Assembly (NCBI RefSeq): GCF_000026365.1
Contig: NC_012993.1
Coordinates: 62,001-126,000, forward strand
Reading direction: 5' to 3'
Length of the DNA: 64,000 nt
From: Zygosaccharomyces rouxii
Taxonomy: Eukaryota > Ascomycota > Saccharomycetes > Saccharomycetales > Saccharomycetaceae
In this document: positions 1 to 9,716 of the stretch, one piece after another
Layout: the number at the start of each line of letters is the position of its first letter
How positions within the stretch are numbered: the stretch's first letter is position 1
Position numbers and translations under genes: made by a program
The notes under the pieces: generated by a model
Databases searched by the model: none
The model's input: only the letters and a program-made list of their open reading frames with translations
Told to the model about the DNA's origin: nothing

Positions 1-1
1 T

Positions 2-310
2 CCCAGAACCGCAGATAGGGCTGCTTCTAGAGCAGTGTTCCTCTTTAGGTCTAAGGAAAGACATGCTTATAATTTTATGAATCAAAATTTAGCATGGAAT
101 GTTGCCAATTTGCTTCATAAGAAGGAAAGGTTAAAAGAGGATAATTCTACTCTTCTAACAAAGGCAAATAGAGATGATGTCAAGGGTAAAGAAACTGAAC
201 TTTTACTTCCAAGTGAACTAAATCAATTGAAGATGGTCAATGAACGTGAACTTAATATCTGGACCCGAGTATCAAGAATGCTTTCCCTCTGGGAGATTTT
301 TAAATTCTAA
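2..310 (+). CDS. RPC82: RNA polymerase III subunit C82, C-terminal end (partial)
   Basis: The reading frame is already open at the left edge and ends with TAA at 308-310, so only about the last 102 residues are present. The fragment contains [18 protein letters not shown]-type and [10 protein letters not shown] segments and ends [12 protein letters not shown], which I recognise as the C-terminus of Rpc82. That region forms the helical/leucine-rich part of the C82-C34-C31 subcomplex, which acts in Pol III promoter opening and initiation in the nucleus. Position supports it: S. cerevisiae RPC82 (YPR190C) lies next to SKI3 (YPR189W), facing it tail to tail as here. The GTG at 35 is an internal codon and not a start. 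The call rests on remembered similarity of a short fragment plus synteny. Confidence 0.85.
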   Translation, partial: PRTADRAASRAVFLFRSKERHAYNFMNQNLAWNVANLLHKKERLKEDNSTLLTKANRDDVKGKETELLLPSELNQLKMVNERELNIWTRVSRMLSLWEIFKF

Positions 311-420
311 ATTAGTCAATGATAACTTGTAACTAGTCTATGTACTCTAATATTTATAGACGGTGGAGGAACAACAAAAAAGAGTTCGCCTCATTATGAA
401 TTTTAAATTAATGTTAATGG

Positions 421-3400
421 TTAAAAGCACTGGTTGAGTGCAGACACAGCAGATGCATTATCAGGGCAAAGGAAAATACTCCTTTGTATGCTTTTCAAAT
501 TCTTTTGTGACCAATAACAATCACTCAATTGGCGAGAAGTTACTTTGTTTTGGCCATCTGAGGCAACTCTTTGTTGAATTTTCTTGCTCAAATCGGTCCA
601 TACTTTGTTATCGTTCATGAAAAAGAACGCAGATCTCTGCCATGATACGCCATTACCTGTAGATTTACCATGAGACAGCTTTTTGTATAGAAGATCCATC
701 AAATAGGGTAGATCACGGTGTTCATCCGCTATTACATCTTCTAATGGCGTTTCACGGAGTCTGCCGAAGACGATGGACATATCTTCGCGTTTTCCCTCAA
801 GTAATGCTATTGCCGCTAGCGTCAAGCATAGTATCAGGTCACCATTTTTATTGGAGAGACATTCAGTTAATTCTTCAATCGCAATTGTCTTCGTATCCTC
901 AGAACCAACTGAGTACAGAAGCTTAGAGATCAAAATAACGAGATGTTTGGATTCCTTAGATAATCTTAACAACTCCTCCAAATGGGTTAAAGTCTCATCA
1001 AAATTATCTGAGAAGAAGTATGCTAATGCTAGACAGATATGATTAGAGACAAAAATCGAAGTGTTATTTTCGTTCTCAAAATCCACCAAAATGCTTCTCG
1101 ATAAGTCTGCATTTTCAATCACGGCATCGTATTGACCTAGACCCAGTTGAACACGAGCAATTTGCGCTTTGACTACCGCGAAATTGTAAAGCTCATCATT
1201 ATCTTGACCCTTCTCGAAACGGGATTCGATTAAACGAACCAGTCTGTCAGCAACACCAGTTGCGTAAGGGAAAATACGTAATCTTTCCAAAGCTAGTAGT
1301 GCGCATTGAAGAGCAAAGGAGTCGGATGGAGATTTCTTAAAGTATTGGTCCAGACCGTGAACCACCGCTGACAGTTCCTCCACTGCGGAAATATCTCTTT
1401 CATCACCCGAATAACCAATGCGATTTTGAAGTACTGATTTAGCAAAATAGAGTTGAGCTGCCTTGGATCTACCATTGGACAAAATAAACGCATGTGCGAA
1501 CATTCTACAACTTTCCTTTATCTTGCCCTGTTTCTCCAAGATCAAGGCATTACCTAGCCATGGAGAAGAATCTTGAGGCGCAATGCTCTGTGACTTATTT
1601 AGCACAGTTAGAGCGAATTCTGCATCATTATTTTGCAGTGCCAGCAATGCCAGATCGAACCATACTGAACCCTCCTTAGGCGCCATTGCGGTACATTTAA
1701 TGAAACAGTGTTGAGCAACTCGATAGTTGACATCCATCGTGGCGATACCCAATCCCATCCAGGACTCGACTGTATTAGATTGGTATTGAATAGATTTTTT
1801 GAAAGATGCGATTGCAGAATCTCTAAATTTGTCATTCTTCAAAATGTGGTAAGCAGACAGTTCAGATGTCCCTATGTTATACCAAAGAGAAGATCTCACA
1901 GTTCTTGTCAATGCTTCATAAGTAGTTGTTGCGACAGCATATTTCGCTGATAAGATCAATAGTTTGCAAGCGATGGATATACTACTGTCTTCAATTTCTG
2001 ACAAAATGTTGTCTAGTGTGATACCATCCAGCTCATCAATGGAATTTAAAACTTGATTCGAAGTAGACACGGCACCAAAGGTAGAGATTAAAGCTTCTAC
2101 TGGAAGATCACCAACTTTAGATTCCACCCAAATGAATAGTTTCAAAGCCTTTAATATTCCAATCCACAAGGCTTGGCCATAGAAAGATAACTCGGTTGCA
2201 ATAAATTGCATAATACCAATTGCATCAGCGGCAGTTGCTACTGATTTCATTAAAAACCCTTGAGAATACAAATCATGAGCATAGTTCACCAAAATGGTTG
2301 CCTTGGTCATTTGGAAGATCGTTTCTTGAGGTAAAATTTCGGTTAATGCATTTAAAATGTCGATTGCTTCATCGAATTGACCCATTAGGGAAAGTGATTG
2401 TGCCTTTAAATATTTGGCGTAATGATGCTCTGAATCTAATTCAATAGCTTTTTCGAATACTTTTATGGAAGCCTCGATACGACCACAAGCGTAGTAGGCT
2501 TGTCCCAATCCAACCCAGGCTTCTACATCAGATTGATTAACTCTTAAGGCGGATTGGAACCATTCAATAGAATTTGCCTCCTGTTGGCCTTCTAGGTATG
2601 CGATACCTATGACTCTAAATGGCCAATTGACCGTTTGCAGAGCTCTCTTGGCTCTTTCTGATCCTACTAGTCTTTCGCATACTACACGAGCAGCTTGCCA
2701 ATTACCCAACTCTGTGTAGTTTTCAGACATGTATCTAGCAGCCATTAAATCCGAATCATCAAGTTCAAATGCCTTATAGAAACATTTAAAAGCTCTTACT
2801 CCATCTTTGTAAAATCTGTTGTAGATATCACCTAATGCGGAATAATTTGGAGCATATGTATCTAGTACTTTGATCGATTGAATCAATAGTCTAAAGGCAA
2901 TTTTGACGTATTTTTGGTCTTCAGGGTTTTCCTTTTCTTGCTTCAACACATGAGTCTTCGCCAATCTCCAAATGTTTAAGGCCCTAAAGGCAGAAGTTCT
3001 TAAATCGGTCCCTTGTAGAGAAGTTAAAACTTTGTTCAAGATACCAATGGACTCGTCTAGATTTCCCAAACAAGCTTCACACCACGCTAACTCTGAAAGA
3101 AATTCCAAATTATCTGCATATTGGCTAATGACTTCTGAAAGTAAGAGTTTTGCATCTGTATAATTCTGTCTTTCCATGAAAATTAGACCCTTTCCCATTT
3201 TCGCTTGTGTGTTTTCCGGGTTTTCCTTTAATACTTTCTCAAACAAGCTTAGCGCTAGGGAATGGTTCTTAGGAGAATCAATATAGATGTAAAGCGTTGC
3301 CAATTTCAATGTGAATTCTCTTTTAGAATTCACTAGATGAGCACCATAATCCCGAACTTCATATGCCACTAAGGAAGCACCTTTCTTCACGTAAGTAAGA

Positions 3401-4626
3401 GCAGCTTCATTTTCCTTAGAATATATGTAATACTGTGAAACTATTCGGTGAGCTAATGCACTACTCTGAGCCCTTGTGATGTTATCCATCAGTGCAGTCA
3501 TAACCTCATCTTCAGCCATTGTGGTGGTATCATTTTCTGCTTCCATCATTTCCTTGAGAGCACGCTTCTCACTTTCATCTATCTCATTCAATTCATTAGT
3601 TTCATCCTGAGCGCTGGATTTCTTCTCTGCTTCTGTTTGCAATTTTTTAGTATCGTATTGTGAGAAATTAGAGCAGACCCAAGCGTATAGGATAACCGCT
3701 AGTGGTTCTATAGGGAATTTTCTAAAGAACTTCATAATGAGATCCATATCCATTGAATCTAAATTTTCGTAATCCTGCCATTCAAAATACAATTTCCATG
3801 GTCTTATGGATGCATGGTCTACCAGAACCATATCTTCGGTCATCCTTTTCAATTTTTCAAAAGATGAGCCCTTGAGATTTTGTGGAGTAGATTTCAATAC
3901 TTTGAGTCTATATTCTAACCATTGAGCTTCCAAATTACTTCTCTGTTCATCATCATCTGTGATATTGATCAATTGGTTGTACAAATCGTCTAATTCTGAA
4001 TCTTTGTAAACTTCCCAAGACAGCGTATTAATCTTTCCCTGATAACTTGGATCATTTGCACTTAATTTTAATCTTTCACGGCTCACATGCTTAGAAATTT
4101 GATCTTGTTGCTTGGAGTTTAAGATTCTAATTAATCCTGAAATTGCATCTTGTGCTGAAATCAAATGACGTGCTAGTTGTTCCGCAGTTGGTGTTCCTGG
4201 TACCATGTGTCTAAGGAACGATTCTTCACAATCAGTATGGGTCTTACGAAAAACTCTGATATCATGAATTAAATCCACTTGTGAAACACCTTTATTGGCT
4301 AATGCTCTTGCATACCCACCACAGAATTCGAAATATGTGTCAAAATTTACAATACTTGGTATTACATCACTTTCTTTGAAAACAAGATAAAGACCTTTCC
4401 ACGCCAGTAATTCTTCAGGTAGCAACTCTATAGCTTTGTTATAGTGATCAATCGCATCTTGGATCCTGTTATCCATGTTAGAGTATGACTTACCCATGAA
4501 CACATGGGCAAAGTAATTCTCCTTGTCAGCATTCAGAACTTTCTTGCAAATCTTTACAGCTTCAACATAATCCTCTCTAGACAATTCGACCTTGGCCTCC
4601 TTAAGCAGATCTTTGACGTTCGACAT
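421..4626 (-). CDS. SKI3: Superkiller complex TPR scaffold Ski3
   Basis: A 1401-residue protein made largely of tetratricopeptide repeats, close to the 1432 residues of S. cerevisiae Ski3. Clear TPR units occur at the N-terminus (about residues 5-95) and in the middle and C-terminal half; one near residues 690-760 has the typical VEAWVGLGQAYYACGR pattern. An acidic, low-complexity stretch lies around residues 330-375. In the family, Ski3 is the scaffold of the cytoplasmic Ski2-Ski3-Ski8 complex, which feeds mRNA to the exosome for 3'-to-5' decay and in non-stop decay. The ATG at 4624-4626 is the first Met of the frame. MLC2 starts divergently at 4798, so the two share a promoter region of about 170 nt, as in S. 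cerevisiae (YPR189W/YPR188C). Confidence 0.95.
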   Translation of the reverse strand: MSNVKDLLKEAKVELSREDYVEAVKICKKVLNADKENYFAHVFMGKSYSNMDNRIQDAIDHYNKAIELLPEELLAWKGLYLVFKESDVIPSIVNFDTYFEFCGGYARALANKGVSQVDLIHDIRVFRKTHTDCEESFLRHMVPGTPTAEQLARHLISAQDAISGLIRILNSKQQDQISKHVSRERLKLSANDPSYQGKINTLSWEVYKDSELDDLYNQLINITDDDEQRSNLEAQWLEYRLKVLKSTPQNLKGSSFEKLKRMTEDMVLVDHASIRPWKLYFEWQDYENLDSMDMDLIMKFFRKFPIEPLAVILYAWVCSNFSQYDTKKLQTEAEKKSSAQDETNELNEIDESEKRALKEMMEAENDTTTMAEDEVMTALMDNITRAQSSALAHRIVSQYYIYSKENEAALTYVKKGASLVAYEVRDYGAHLVNSKREFTLKLATLYIYIDSPKNHSLALSLFEKVLKENPENTQAKMGKGLIFMERQNYTDAKLLLSEVISQYADNLEFLSELAWCEACLGNLDESIGILNKVLTSLQGTDLRTSAFRALNIWRLAKTHVLKQEKENPEDQKYVKIAFRLLIQSIKVLDTYAPNYSALGDIYNRFYKDGVRAFKCFYKAFELDDSDLMAARYMSENYTELGNWQAARVVCERLVGSERAKRALQTVNWPFRVIGIAYLEGQQEANSIEWFQSALRVNQSDVEAWVGLGQAYYACGRIEASIKVFEKAIELDSEHHYAKYLKAQSLSLMGQFDEAIDILNALTEILPQETIFQMTKATILVNYAHDLYSQGFLMKSVATAADAIGIMQFIATELSFYGQALWIGILKALKLFIWVESKVGDLPVEALISTFGAVSTSNQVLNSIDELDGITLDNILSEIEDSSISIACKLLILSAKYAVATTTYEALTRTVRSSLWYNIGTSELSAYHILKNDKFRDSAIASFKKSIQYQSNTVESWMGLGIATMDVNYRVAQHCFIKCTAMAPKEGSVWFDLALLALQNNDAEFALTVLNKSQSIAPQDSSPWLGNALILEKQGKIKESCRMFAHAFILSNGRSKAAQLYFAKSVLQNRIGYSGDERDISAVEELSAVVHGLDQYFKKSPSDSFALQCALLALERLRIFPYATGVADRLVRLIESRFEKGQDNDELYNFAVVKAQIARVQLGLGQYDAVIENADLSRSILVDFENENNTSIFVSNHICLALAYFFSDNFDETLTHLEELLRLSKESKHLVILISKLLYSVGSEDTKTIAIEELTECLSNKNGDLILCLTLAAIALLEGKREDMSIVFGRLRETPLEDVIADEHRDLPYLMDLLYKKLSHGKSTGNGVSWQRSAFFFMNDNKVWTDLSKKIQQRVASDGQNKVTSRQLSDCYWSQKNLKSIQRSIFLCPDNASAVSALNQCF

Positions 4627-4797
4627 GGGAAGACAATTGTTTCCTGTTATTAGTGTTATTCCTTTGTAATGTTGTTCTTGTTAGTAGTAAGAGAGTTGAA
4701 GTTCGAATCTTTGTACTTATCAACACATTATACAAATATTTCAAGGGGAAGAAAGAACTCGTATAGAAGTCGCTAATTCTCCAAGATCACTACCAAG

Positions 4798-5277
4798 ATG
4801 TCTGATAACGATTCATTGACGTTTAGCAAACTTACACAGACTCATATCCAAAGGTTGAAGGATGCATTCCAAACTATTGATGACGATGGTGATGGCGCCA
4901 TATCACAGAAGGATCTCGATAAAATATTTAAAAGCATTGGTAAACAAATGAAACCTGAACAGTTAGAATCGATGCTCACCACTGCAAATGCCAAAGATGG
5001 TGAGGGCGTTACGTTTCCGGAATTTCTATCAATAATGGGTGAAACTATGGGTAAATATCCTGAAGATACGGAGATAGTCAATTGTTTGAAAGTTTTATCA
5101 GATAACAACGAATTGAACGTACCTGTTGATGACTTGCTTTCTTATTTGAAGGATGCAGGTTATCCCAAAGCTGAAATAGAATTTGAGAAACTGTTTAGAG
5201 AGTTTACGTCAGATCAAGATTTTGCAGGAAAGAAAGTGTTTAAGGGGAAACAGTTTATGAATACGATTTCAGAATAA
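4798..5277 (+). CDS. MLC2: Myosin II regulatory light chain Mlc2
   Basis: A 159-residue calmodulin-family protein. The first EF-hand loop is complete at residues 28-39 (DDDGDGAISQKD), with acidic residues at loop positions 1, 3, 5 and 12, Gly at 6 and Ile at 8. Position 12 is Asp rather than Glu, which in EF-hands tends to favour Mg2+. The later EF-hands have lost their ligands, as is usual for regulatory light chains. S. cerevisiae Mlc2 (YPR188C, 163 aa) binds the second IQ motif of the type II myosin Myo1 and helps disassemble the cytokinetic ring. Its place between SKI3 and RPO26 matches S. cerevisiae and separates it from the other light chain, Mlc1. It converges with RPO26, with only 38 nt between the stop codons. 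Confidence 0.93.
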   Translation: MSDNDSLTFSKLTQTHIQRLKDAFQTIDDDGDGAISQKDLDKIFKSIGKQMKPEQLESMLTTANAKDGEGVTFPEFLSIMGETMGKYPEDTEIVNCLKVLSDNNELNVPVDDLLSYLKDAGYPKAEIEFEKLFREFTSDQDFAGKKVFKGKQFMNTISE

Positions 5278-5315
5278 TAAGTCATTATTATTATTATTAT
5301 TAATATACATTTTTT

Positions 5316-5912
5316 TTACAAATCGACGATTAGCTCCTCTACACTCCAATCTTCAAAAGAACCATCGGGCATATACCTTCTAATAACTAGCGGAATTTTC
5401 TTCTCAGCTAGCTCTTTCATGGCAATTCTTAATGGATCAGTTTCACCTTCTAAATCGACAAAGACAGGTGCGTTCATTGATATTTGTAATGCTCTAGTAC
5501 CAAGAATTCTAGCTCTCTCATATTTGGTCATGTACGGCGTCGTGGTTCTTTCATCCTTGGGGATTGCCTTCTCTTTGAGAGTTTTTCTTCTATTCTGTTC
5601 GCTGGTAAACTCTTCACCTCCCATATTACTTGCCACTATATTATCTCCATTCTCAGCCTTGGGCCCATCACCTTGTGGGAGCCCAGTACCATCGACAGCT
5701 CCACCGTTACCATTAACATCGTTAAAATTATCTTCATCGGAGAAATGTTCTACGTCAAAATCTTCAAAATTTTCATTACCACCATCGTTGAAACTGCATT
5801 ATTATCATCATAAGAGACATCATTGTTAGTTAAACAAAGTTTAAAGATGGCCAAAATTGGCCAGAGTTGTTAGGGGAAAAGGGGCAACATACGCTTCCTC
5901 ATAATCAGACAT
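5316..5912 (-). CDS. RPO26: RNA polymerase I/II/III common subunit ABC23 (Rpb6), spliced
   Basis: Two exons. Exon 1 is 5893-5912 (MSDYEEA, with the Ala codon split) and exon 2 is 5316-5793, giving 165 residues against 155 in S. cerevisiae. The donor is GTATGT at 5892-5887 and the acceptor TGCAG ends at 5794. The intron sits at the same place as in S. cerevisiae RPO26 (YPR187W), just after the EEA codons. The C-terminal core, with [20 protein letters not shown] and [20 protein letters not shown] segments, is the conserved Rpb6 fold that contacts the polymerase clamp. The acidic N-terminal tail is variable. The protein is a shared core subunit of all three nuclear polymerases. It shares a divergent promoter with PZF1 (TFIIIA) that carries a PAC-type GATGAG array. 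Confidence 0.95.
5794..5892 (-). other. RPO26 intron
   Basis: A 99-nt spliceosomal intron with GTATGT donor and TGCAG acceptor. The best branch-point match is AACTAAC, read on the minus strand at 5831-5825. It differs from the yeast consensus TACTAAC at its first base. Joining the exons restores the Rpo26 N-terminus seen in related yeasts. Confidence 0.9.
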
Positions 5913-6091
5913 GATGAACCAATTAACGAGAATGAATCTCAACTGACTTTGGTTATAAAATCAATAATCTTTAAACCTTTAAAGTTCATCAATTTTTCAA
6001 GCTTTTTTTTTTTTTTTTTCATCCTCATCATCAAATCGTGAAAAAAACGAAAAAAATATCAATCATTTCCAACGTGGTGAAATTTCAATAG

Positions 6092-6110
6092 CTCATCTCA
6101 TCTCATCGCG
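6092..6110. promoter_or_regulatory. Iterated GATGAG / PAC element between RPO26 and PZF1
   Basis: The plus strand reads CTCATCTCATCTCATCGCG; its complement contains the PAC core GCGATGAG (6109-6102) followed by two more GATGAG-like steps. It lies about 50 nt before the PZF1 start and about 180 nt before the RPO26 start. PAC boxes (bound by Dot6/Tod6 in S. cerevisiae) are typical of RNA polymerase I and III genes, which fits both neighbours. A T/A-rich tract lies at about 6003-6055. Confidence 0.7.
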
Positions 6111-6161
6111 TATTAAAAAGAACCATTTGCTTGGTATTGAGGATCCCTCAGGAGGTGGAGT

Positions 6162-7379
6162 ATGATTCCTGGGTTGGCGGAATTGAGATCTTGGCAGCAG
6201 GGTTCCAAGACGGAATTGGAATCGGTGCCTGGATCACCTCAGAGCGTACGTTCCGTGTCGAGTCTTTCATCAAGTAGCAGCTCGAGGCCCAAGATCTATT
6301 TCTGCGACTATGAAGGTTGTAATAAATCGTTTGCTAGGCCATCGACATTGACAGAGCACCAGGATGTTGTACATCGTGGTATTAGACCCTTTAAATGCAA
6401 TCAGTGTGAGGAATCCTTTACGAAGCAGATTCACCTGGAGAGACATTTATGGCTACATACAGATGAGAGGCCATTCCACTGTTCACAATGTGGTAAAGGT
6501 GTTGTCACACAGCAGCATTTGAAAAGACACGAAATTACTCATACAAAATCTTTTAAATGTACTTATCCCGGTTGCAATGAAGCCTTTTACAGGCATCCAA
6601 CCCTGAGGTCTCATATATTGTCTACGCATAGGAAATTGATTTGTGAACATTGTAACAAGGAGCTAAAGAGCCCAGCGGCACTAAGACACCACGAGACCAA
6701 ATTCCATAATCCGAATGTAGTCAACCCCTATCAATGTACATTTACCAGTTGTGCTCAGGGCTTCAAGACGTGGACTGCTCTACAGGTGCATATTAAGAAT
6801 GACCATCCTAAATTACGCTGTGAAGTGTGCAGTAAACCTTGTGTGGGTGAACAAGGTTTAAAGATGCATATGAAAGTCCATGATGAAAGTCTCGTTGCCA
6901 AAAATTGGAAATGTTCAATTTGTGACAGTGAGACTTTTGCCAAGAAGAATGAATTGATAGCACATTTTGAAAATAATCACAGGGACAAATTGCCGCCACC
7001 ATCGTTAGCACAATCTTTATTGCCTCCAAAGGAAAATGAGACTTCTTCTAACGAATGTAGCGATCATAATGATGAACAACACAGGAGTCGAAAGCGTAAA
7101 ATTTCAGAATTAGACCATGCACAGCAAAATTTAGAGCAATATTTTGTGCAAGGTAAAAGTGGTATGGATCTGCTGTTGAATACAGTTGGCAGAAAGAAAC
7201 AATGTTATTACGATAAATGTTATAGGACTTTCAAGACCGAGGAAAGGTACCAGCAACATATTGGAAAGCACAAGATTCACGATTTAAAAATGAAAGTTTT
7301 GCAGGACAAACAAGAAGAAGAAATGAGAAATGAGAACGGTAAGCAGACTGGAACTAGTGGGAAAATTGAAGAAATTTGA
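6162..7379 (+). CDS. PZF1: Transcription factor TFIIIA, nine C2H2 zinc fingers
   Basis: A 405-residue protein (429 in S. cerevisiae). Eight C2H2 zinc fingers run in tandem from about residue 47 (FCDYEGCNKSF) to residue 275. A charged spacer of about 70-80 residues follows, then a ninth finger near residues 346-370 (CYYDKCYRTFKTEERY). The long spacer between fingers 8 and 9 is a hallmark of yeast TFIIIA and is essential there. TFIIIA binds the internal control region of 5S rRNA genes and recruits TFIIIC and Pol III. It is the orthologue of YPR186C by sequence and position. The ATG at 6162 is the first in frame and gives an N-terminus (IPGLAELRSWQQ) resembling the S. cerevisiae protein. It is divergent from RPO26, with a PAC array between them. 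Confidence 0.95.
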   Translation: MIPGLAELRSWQQGSKTELESVPGSPQSVRSVSSLSSSSSSRPKIYFCDYEGCNKSFARPSTLTEHQDVVHRGIRPFKCNQCEESFTKQIHLERHLWLHTDERPFHCSQCGKGVVTQQHLKRHEITHTKSFKCTYPGCNEAFYRHPTLRSHILSTHRKLICEHCNKELKSPAALRHHETKFHNPNVVNPYQCTFTSCAQGFKTWTALQVHIKNDHPKLRCEVCSKPCVGEQGLKMHMKVHDESLVAKNWKCSICDSETFAKKNELIAHFENNHRDKLPPPSLAQSLLPPKENETSSNECSDHNDEQHRSRKRKISELDHAQQNLEQYFVQGKSGMDLLLNTVGRKKQCYYDKCYRTFKTEERYQQHIGKHKIHDLKMKVLQDKQEEEMRNENGKQTGTSGKIEEI

Positions 7380-7562
7380 TATTAGTGTTTATAAACCATG
7401 TAACTCGTAATAATAAAATGAAACAGAAGATGATAGAATAATGATAACAATTGAACGGGGGGGAGTGAAGATCTGAAAATAATGATGTTGGGAAGTTCTG
7501 TGTTTTTCCACTATTATTGACCTTTTTTTTTTTTTTTTGTTATTTCTGTTATTTTCTTGTTT

Positions 7563-9716
7563 TTACATTTTTGAAAGATTCATATCACTCATAAAGAAGA
7601 GTAAATCCTCATCATCGTTGTCTTCACCATGAGGTGAGCTGTCGTCGGTTGTAGCTGGATTTGGGGTTGAAGCTGTCGTAGTAATAGAGTTCTCCAATTT
7701 TCTACTGGACTCTTCCCTCTGTTGTTCTGCGGACCTGGCACCCGGTCTATGTAGTTTTGCATATGCAGGAACCGCTGTTGTTGTCGGTTGTGAATAATTG
7801 GAAGGTTGCCGGATCGGTAACCTGTTCTTGGAAATCGAGGTGGATATACTATCCATGGATTTAATTCTCGTTGCGCTTGAACCGCCACTTCTATTCACCA
7901 AAAGACCTTCTTCGTCTTCGTCTTCTATACTTTCTTCCCTTTGATAATTAGACCTAGGGCAATTTTCATGATTAAAATCAGAGCCAGGCGTGAAAGAAGG
8001 AGTTGTTGTACCCCTTTCAGATTCACTAGGTCTGCGACTGCTAGAAACGCTATTATTACGGGTACGATTCGATGCACCATTCTTTGAGAGAACATCTGAG
8101 GAATTACGTCTACTAGTGACTACCCCCATAACGCTATCACCATCATGGGATAAAGAGCGTGGTTGAGAAAATTTTGATGGAATCAACGGATAATTGAAAT
8201 TTGGTGAATATGATGGCAATGGTGAGTGAGAATTGGATCTGTGCGAATGGGATTGAAATGTATGACTTGGATCTAACGATAACGATAAATTCAAATTTTC
8301 ACTAATTATATCATTTGTAGGTTTTAAATTTTGAAACTTCATCAATGAATTTGAAATATCCACACTGGCTCGAGGACTTCTTCTGATGTTCAACTCGGGT
8401 CTATCGTTCATCATTTTGACAAAATCTAATAAATCTTCAGTTGGTTGTGAATCTGATGGCATTTTAGCAGGTTTCAGAGGTCTTTCCCCAGGCAAATCAT
8501 TATATTTCACACTTGAATGACGACGTAACCTATCAAATGAGGAAGAATATTTGGATGTACTACCAGCACTTGTGCTTTCAACGTGAAGGTCGCCGCCATG
8601 AGGTGTTATCTGTTGTTGAGTAGGCCCCCACATTGAACTGTTAGTTGACCTTTGAGCTTGTAAATTAGCCAATATAGACGACGAACTCGATGGATTTCTA
8701 GTTAGTGCATGAGGTTGTGGAATTGGTGCACTTCCTACTGACCCCACTTTAAAAGGTTGTAATTGCCTAGTGATGGACAACGGTTTTCTGGGCAAAGATT
8801 GTTGTTCCATGGAATTTAACGATCCAGCGTGTCCATGGGGGGACAATGATACTGATTGTTGTTGATTTTGCGAGGGTCTTCTCGCTGCCGGAGTCCCCGC
8901 AGTCGTTGTCGTTGTCGCTATATTCGCCTCTTCTTCGTTATCGTGGTGAACTTCAAAGTGGCAATCGCGTCTATAAGAGACGGAAACTCTTAATAACCCA
9001 TATTTGGTCCACACTGGAGTAATCTTCCTTTGCTCCAAATGCGAAGGGACATTTGATTCATTGATAACATTGGAATAGGCACTGATTATTGGTTTACTCA
9101 AACCGATTCTTCCCTTTGACAAAATCGGTTTGGATCCATCAAGAATCCTAGTGGACACACTAATCAAAGGCAGTGTACCATGGGACACGACATTCTTTGA
9201 GAGCGATAAATAGAGATCGTTGGCAGGTAGCAATTGCGTCAAAGTGTATAGATAACGAAAAAGTAAAACAAATTGTCTCGATAAACTGTTAGACTCTTCT
9301 TCTGAAACTTTATGACTCTTGAAGGCGGCAGAAAGAGAATCGAGTTCTATCAGCCATCGTTCCAAAACTATTTCGCTTTTCTTTGAACCTCTGCAGACAC
9401 TCCATGAATTTCCTTCTTCATCCTTCAAATGAACACTATCCTGTGGGCCTAAATTCCGTAAATCCAGATAGGTTTCAATGACAAGAGGCGGTAGTTCCCT
9501 TGCACCATCGAAATTCGACCACTGTTTGATTATTTCAGGTAGTTCTAACTCCTCATCGGTTCCCTTCAAGAACCACTCCTCATCGAAATGTGGAACTTCA
9601 TCTAGGGGAGTCTGCAATTTATTCGATTTTGTTGAGCATATCAGTAGAGTGGATTTAAAGAAAAAATTATCTATCAGCTCCACTACTTCTTTATCATTGC
9701 CCATTATTGAATTCAT
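7563..9716 (-). CDS. ATG13: Autophagy initiation regulator Atg13
   Basis: About 717 residues (738 in S. cerevisiae). The N-terminal 260 residues form the HORMA domain, with segments such as ELPPLVIETYLDLRNL and GRIGLSKPIISAYSN shared with Atg13. The rest is Ser/Asn/Pro-rich and disordered. It includes the conserved DLLDFVKMMNDRPEL stretch in the Atg1-binding region and a C-terminus DLLFFMSDMNLSKM. Atg13 is the TORC1-regulated, heavily phosphorylated scaffold that activates Atg1 kinase and joins it to Atg17-Atg31-Atg29 at the phagophore assembly site. The frame extends upstream to a TTG at 9728, but the first ATG is 9714-9716; a second Met lies four codons further in (9704). Synteny with YPR185W agrees. 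An MCB-like ACGCGT lies 47 nt upstream (9763-9768). Confidence 0.94.
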   Translation of the reverse strand: MNSIMGNDKEVVELIDNFFFKSTLLICSTKSNKLQTPLDEVPHFDEEWFLKGTDEELELPEIIKQWSNFDGARELPPLVIETYLDLRNLGPQDSVHLKDEEGNSWSVCRGSKKSEIVLERWLIELDSLSAAFKSHKVSEEESNSLSRQFVLLFRYLYTLTQLLPANDLYLSLSKNVVSHGTLPLISVSTRILDGSKPILSKGRIGLSKPIISAYSNVINESNVPSHLEQRKITPVWTKYGLLRVSVSYRRDCHFEVHHDNEEEANIATTTTTAGTPAARRPSQNQQQSVSLSPHGHAGSLNSMEQQSLPRKPLSITRQLQPFKVGSVGSAPIPQPHALTRNPSSSSSILANLQAQRSTNSSMWGPTQQQITPHGGDLHVESTSAGSTSKYSSSFDRLRRHSSVKYNDLPGERPLKPAKMPSDSQPTEDLLDFVKMMNDRPELNIRRSPRASVDISNSLMKFQNLKPTNDIISENLNLSLSLDPSHTFQSHSHRSNSHSPLPSYSPNFNYPLIPSKFSQPRSLSHDGDSVMGVVTSRRNSSDVLSKNGASNRTRNNSVSSSRRPSESERGTTTPSFTPGSDFNHENCPRSNYQREESIEDEDEEGLLVNRSGGSSATRIKSMDSISTSISKNRLPIRQPSNYSQPTTTAVPAYAKLHRPGARSAEQQREESSRKLENSITTTASTPNPATTDDSSPHGEDNDDEDLLFFMSDMNLSKM

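Noticed and set aside
35..310. Stand-alone 91-codon gene starting at a GTG
   Set aside because: The frame is open to the left edge and the sequence and synteny fit the C-terminus of RPC82; the GTG is internal.
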